DNA of 64,000 nucleotides. Origin: Klebsiella michiganensis. Its GTDB lineage: Bacteria > Pseudomonadota > Gammaproteobacteria > Enterobacterales > Enterobacteriaceae. Positions 60,863 to 64,000 of this stretch are shown here, piece after piece. The stretch covers positions 124,001-188,000 of the forward strand of contig CP011077.1 of the NCBI GenBank assembly GCA_000963575.1. The letters run 5' to 3'. The position numbers and the translations under genes were made by a program. The notes under the pieces were generated by a model, which worked only from the letters and a program-made list of their open reading frames with translations, made no database searches and had not been told where the DNA came from. Positions within the stretch are counted from its first letter, which is position 1. Each line of letters opens with the position of its first letter.

Positions 60863-61480
60863 GTGGCATTTTTAGGTTTTGTCAGTGAGAGTGAATCTCA
60901 GCGCCAGGCAGACGCCACACCCCACCTGCCTTCGTTTAGCTTTTATGAAAAGCATCTGTCCCCGCCCATTGAGGGGGCACCCGAAGCCATTATTCAGGCC
61001 GTTCTGGCGCTGAATATGGAAGAGGATCCGGTTATCCGCCGATTACTCCGTTTGCGCCAGCTGCCTCGCCGCCTGCGCCGGACCTGCTTTAAGTCAGGAA
61101 GCGCTGAGCCGGCCGATGCATTTGGGTTTGGATCTTTCACTCTGCTTCACCAAAGCAGCCGCGGAGTCTCATTCGGTTTAGCCGGGCGTTTCTGGAGGCC
61201 GTTGCTTGACGTTGCGTCGCTGAAAGATGCCGAAGCCTTCCAGCGTTTTGCCGACTCGCGCGCGGCTAAACTGGTTCTGCGCTTTGATCTCACGCCTGGG
61301 CACAATGGCACGACGGTATTACGCACCGAAACCTTTGTCTATTGCCCAACGCCGCGTGTGAAAGCCCTGTTCGCTCTCTATTGGGTGCTTATTCGCCCGG
61401 CCAGCGGCTGGATCAGGCGGTGCACGTTACTCTCTGTCCAACGAAAGCTGGCGGCCGTGTTGCCAGCCGGCCAGCAGTAA
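60863..61480 (+). CDS. SRPBCC/START-like domain protein, uncharacterised
   Basis: 205 residues, no signal peptide. The C-terminal two thirds look like an SRPBCC (START-like) domain: AFGFGSFTLLHQSSRGVSFGLAGRFWRP, then LRFDLTPGHNGTTVLRTETFVYCPTPRVKALFALYW and LIRPASGWIRRCTL, the pattern of helix-grip-fold proteins that bind hydrophobic ligands. The function is not known. The last 54 bases overlap the 3' end of the convergent MFS gene. ATG vs GTG choice is open: GTG 60863 follows GGAAGATGCC. Confidence 0.65.
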   Translation: MAFLGFVSESESQRQADATPHLPSFSFYEKHLSPPIEGAPEAIIQAVLALNMEEDPVIRRLLRLRQLPRRLRRTCFKSGSAEPADAFGFGSFTLLHQSSRGVSFGLAGRFWRPLLDVASLKDAEAFQRFADSRAAKLVLRFDLTPGHNGTTVLRTETFVYCPTPRVKALFALYWVLIRPASGWIRRCTLLSVQRKLAAVLPAGQQ

Positions 61481-62692
61481 GAACAAAATCGCGGCCATCG
61501 TTGAGACACCCACTATCAATAACCAGGTGCTGAGATAGCCAAAGGTATCGATATAGGCGCCCATCACGGCATACATTGGCATCAGGCCAAAGCTCCTCAT
61601 GGTGGAAAGTACGCCGCTGATTCGCCCCCGATGGCTGCTCGGCGAGTTATTCGCAAGGTAAACCGATTCTTTCGTGATAAGCAGCACTTCACCCGCGGTC
61701 AGGAAGCTCCAGGCCAGAAACTGCATCCCCACGGATTTGTCCGCGAGGACTAAAAGATAGCCCAGTGCAAACAAGAATCCGGCAAGCGCCAGGTTTTTCA
61801 TATCATCCACTCTGGCGGTCAGGCGTATGATTAATGGCGTGATGATCACCACCAGAATGCTGGCGTAGGTCATCAATTGGCCATATAAAATTGGCCCCTG
61901 TTTGCCAAATACATGGCTCAAATAAAGCGGGGTGGTCATGGTTAACTGCTGCAGTGCAAGCCAGAGTAAGGTGCAAAGCACGCCGAAAATAAGTAGCTGG
62001 GGCCGCTGCCTGAATACTTGCCAGACGGTGCCATCCACCGCTTTCTCACGGCCTGAAAATGCATTCGGGGCAATATTGTCAGGCGTGTTTTTATCCGCCA
62101 CGAAGAACAACACAATCACGACGCCGGCCAACCCCGCGAGGCCATTGCCCCAAAATACCCAGGCCGTATGATTCCAGAATAAATATCCGGCCAGTACCGG
62201 GCCAATGCCCGATCCCAGGTTATAGGTCAGGTAGCTCAGGGACATGACGGCATTTCTGTTGGCTGGGGATGAGAGATCTGCCACCAGAGCATTACTGGCG
62301 GGAAGGGCAATACCGAAAAACAGATAACTGATAAAGAGCAAGATGGGGATAGCGATGTGCCAGTTGGCAAAAAAACCGCTAATTATCAGGATAAAAGCTC
62401 CGATCGTCTCCCCCCAAAGCATGACCTTTTTATGTCCGTAGGTATCGGAGAGTTTACCGCCGACAAGATTCCCCAGTAGATAAAGCCCGGTCACTCCCAT
62501 TGCCAGGCTTCCGGCAACCGTCGTGGAATAGCCTAGTTTTTGCGTTAACAGCAAAATCATAAAAGGAATAATAAAATTGCCTAAACCAAGTACAAATTTA
62601 GATAAGGCAATAAAATACACGTCTTGGGGTAAACCACGGTATATCGCGAGCGGAGAGGTCATTTTCATATTAAGAATGGCACTCCTTATCAT
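61427..62692 (-). CDS. MFS transporter (drug-efflux-like)
   Basis: About 413-421 residues with twelve hydrophobic segments. The family A motif between helices 2 and 3 reads GGKLSDTYGHKKVM, and motif C features (YNLGSGIGPVLAGYLFW) are in helix 5, typical of drug:proton antiporters. AAGGAG lies inside codons 2-4 of the longest frame, so translation more probably starts at the internal methionine of MKMTSPLAIYRGL (codon 9) or two codons later. Substrate unknown. Divergence from its neighbour LysR gene is absent: both read leftward, 50 bp apart. Confidence 0.8.
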   Translation of the reverse strand: MIRSAILNMKMTSPLAIYRGLPQDVYFIALSKFVLGLGNFIIPFMILLLTQKLGYSTTVAGSLAMGVTGLYLLGNLVGGKLSDTYGHKKVMLWGETIGAFILIISGFFANWHIAIPILLFISYLFFGIALPASNALVADLSSPANRNAVMSLSYLTYNLGSGIGPVLAGYLFWNHTAWVFWGNGLAGLAGVVIVLFFVADKNTPDNIAPNAFSGREKAVDGTVWQVFRQRPQLLIFGVLCTLLWLALQQLTMTTPLYLSHVFGKQGPILYGQLMTYASILVVIITPLIIRLTARVDDMKNLALAGFLFALGYLLVLADKSVGMQFLAWSFLTAGEVLLITKESVYLANNSPSSHRGRISGVLSTMRSFGLMPMYAVMGAYIDTFGYLSTWLLIVGVSTMAAILFLLLAGWQHGRQLSLDRE

Positions 62693-62744
62693 TATTATCG
62701 CGCGCCATTATGTTTGGTTTTGTAGTGAAAGTATCCCGCCAATA

Positions 62745-63656
62745 TTAGCTGGTGGGGGAATGAGAAATCGTGCCGAGCACTTCCTTGCTCCATTCATAAA
62801 ACGCTCTTACTGCCGGGGAAATATGGCGGCTTTGCGGGTAAACCAGATACAAAGGCATATCGACGGCGTACTCTTCCAGGCAGGAAATTAACGCGCCGGT
62901 GGATAAGTAGGAACTCACCAGGTAGCTGGCCACACGAATTAACCCTATTCCCTGAAGACCGGCCTGAATATAGGCGTCGGTATCATCAACAATCAGCGTT
63001 TCTTTCATTCTTATGGCGACGTCGCGGCCTTGATTGTCAAAATGCCATTCGGTTGTGCGCCCTGTGGCGTGGGAGAGATAGCCCACGGCGTGATGATGTT
63101 GCAAATCGTCCAGGGACTGCGGCGCTCCGTATTGAGATATGTATTGCCCGGAAGCCAGCACCGACCACCTGAAACGCGCTAACGGGCGGGCAACCAGCGT
63201 GGTGGAATCCTCTACCGCGCCAGCCCGGATAACGCAGTCAAATCCCTCCTGCACTAAATCCGTAACCCGATCGCTTGAGCAAAGCACCAGTTCCAGCTCA
63301 GGGTAGCACGCCATAAACCTCTGTATTTCTGGCAAAATACAATGCCGGGCCAGCGACTGCGGCATACCAATCTTAAAGCGTCCTCGCGGCTGCCCGGTTT
63401 TTCCGGGGAAGGAGGATTCCAGGGCGGCAATATCACCGAGGATTTTTTTACATTCGGCGTAATAGTTCTGGCCGTCGGTGGTGACGCTTAGTTTTCTCGT
63501 CGTACGCTGCAGAAGCTGCACCGCCAGATAGTTTTCAAGATCTTTAATGATGCGGGAGACGGTTGATCTCGGCAGCCCAAGTAGCTCCGAGGCCCGGGCG
63601 AAACTTTGCGTTTCAACCACATGGCGATAGACCCGCATGGCTTCCAGTTTGTCCAT
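62745..63656 (-). CDS. LysR family transcriptional regulator
   Basis: 303 residues with the typical N-terminal winged helix-turn-helix (MDKLEAMRVYRHVVETQSFARASELLGLPRSTVSRIIKDLE) and a C-terminal substrate-binding fold. It closely follows the pattern of the CrgA-like subgroup. Divergent from the Rossmann-fold gene at 63800 and upstream of the MFS gene; it likely controls one or both. Effector unknown. Confidence 0.88.
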   Translation of the reverse strand: MDKLEAMRVYRHVVETQSFARASELLGLPRSTVSRIIKDLENYLAVQLLQRTTRKLSVTTDGQNYYAECKKILGDIAALESSFPGKTGQPRGRFKIGMPQSLARHCILPEIQRFMACYPELELVLCSSDRVTDLVQEGFDCVIRAGAVEDSTTLVARPLARFRWSVLASGQYISQYGAPQSLDDLQHHHAVGYLSHATGRTTEWHFDNQGRDVAIRMKETLIVDDTDAYIQAGLQGIGLIRVASYLVSSYLSTGALISCLEEYAVDMPLYLVYPQSRHISPAVRAFYEWSKEVLGTISHSPTS

Positions 63657-63799
63657 TGAATCCTCCGTCAGTTCGGCGAAATTGTGCCATTTTTGCGAAT
63701 AGTCTAACCCGGACAGGACGGCTTATCGCTCGCTAATCACGCCGGTAGACTCTCCAATAATGTAGCAATTCTGCTGCAAGTAAAGGGCCGGAGAGTGAT

Positions 63800-64000
63800 A
63801 TGAATATCAATACTGAGAATACAGGTGAGAAGATATTGGTGCTGGGAGTGGGACAGTTGGGCGCGGCAATTCTGGATGCGCTGCAGCCGGCCGTCTCGGG
63901 GTTGGGCAGGACGATAACCGCCAGCGTGTCGCCGGGATCGCTCAATGAGCACGGTCGGCCGGTTTCGCTGCGTCACCAAAAGTATGCCGAAGCCGGGATC
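63800..64000 (+). CDS. NAD(P)-binding (NmrA-like/isoflavone-reductase-like) protein, 5' part
   Basis: The frame runs off the window end. The N-terminus MNINTENTGEKILVLGVGQLG has the GxGxxG dinucleotide-binding motif of a Rossmann fold, in the arrangement of NmrA-like or aromatic-alcohol-reductase-type proteins. ATG 63800 follows GGAGAGTGAT. Divergent from the LysR gene, 143 bp away, a common regulator-target layout. Confidence 0.65.
   Translation, partial: MNINTENTGEKILVLGVGQLGAAILDALQPAVSGLGRTITASVSPGSLNEHGRPVSLRHQKYAEAGI

Overview
The window is a contiguous piece of chromosome from a member of the Enterobacteriaceae (Enterobacterales). Almost every protein is recognisable against its Escherichia coli counterpart, and the gene order follows the E. 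coli 90-92 minute region: rRNA operon end, metA, aceBAK, iclR, metH, yjbB, rluF, yjbD, lysC, pgi, yjbEFGH, psiE, malGFE/malK-lamB-malM, ubiCA, plsB, dgkA, lexA, dinF, yjbJ, zur, dusA, qorA, dnaB, alr, tyrB, aphA, yjbR, uvrA/ssb. Differences in accessory content (ccdAB in the usual pepE place, an RNA-repair island before lysC, no pspG) argue against Escherichia or Salmonella themselves. I cannot name the genus from sequence alone.

Layout. 1-2090: 3' part of 23S rRNA, 5S rRNA and the rrn terminator. 2250-12970: methionine and glyoxylate block (MetJ boxes-metA, IclR operator-aceBAK, iclR, metH). 13059-17546: yjbB, a chromosomal ccdAB toxin-antitoxin pair, rluF, yjbD, panS. 17716-22874: an RNA-repair island. 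rtcR (a sigma54 activator with a CARF-type sensor) is divergent from a sigma54-dependent operon that starts with a structured, tRNA-like leader RNA and then encodes a slipin (SPFH protein), the RNA ligase RtcB and an RlaP-type nucleotidyltransferase. No rtcA is present. 22928-26660: lysC under a lysine riboswitch, then pgi. 26983-30765: yjbEFGH exopolysaccharide operon. 30847-39436: psiE and the divergent maltose regulon, with a 42/43-bp tandem-repeat array between malE and malF. 39875-46372: ubiCA, plsB, dgkA, lexA and a frameshifted dinF. 46608-53247: yjbJ, zur, a cupin gene, a TraF-like outer-membrane barrel gene, dusA, qorA, dnaB. 53413-60743: alr, tyrB, aphA, yjbR, uvrA and ssb. 60863-64000: an accessory tail with an SRPBCC-like protein, an MFS transporter, a LysR regulator and the start of a Rossmann-fold protein.

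The most interesting part is the RNA-repair island. The predicted sigma54 transcription start falls at the first bases of a tRNA-like domain that has D-arm (A-box) and T-arm (B-box) consensus sequences, an acceptor-like stem joining its ends and extra hairpins between. About 150 nt of further structured leader precede the slipin gene. Second in interest are dispersed 125-bp palindromic repeats whose arms co-vary between copies, and the malE-malF tandem array bounded by 23-nt inverted repeats.

Regulatory sites recognisable from sequence include MetJ boxes, an IclR operator, two LexA boxes at lexA, one degenerate LexA box between uvrA and ssb, MalT boxes and a LacI-type palindrome between malE and malK, and a ccdAB operator.
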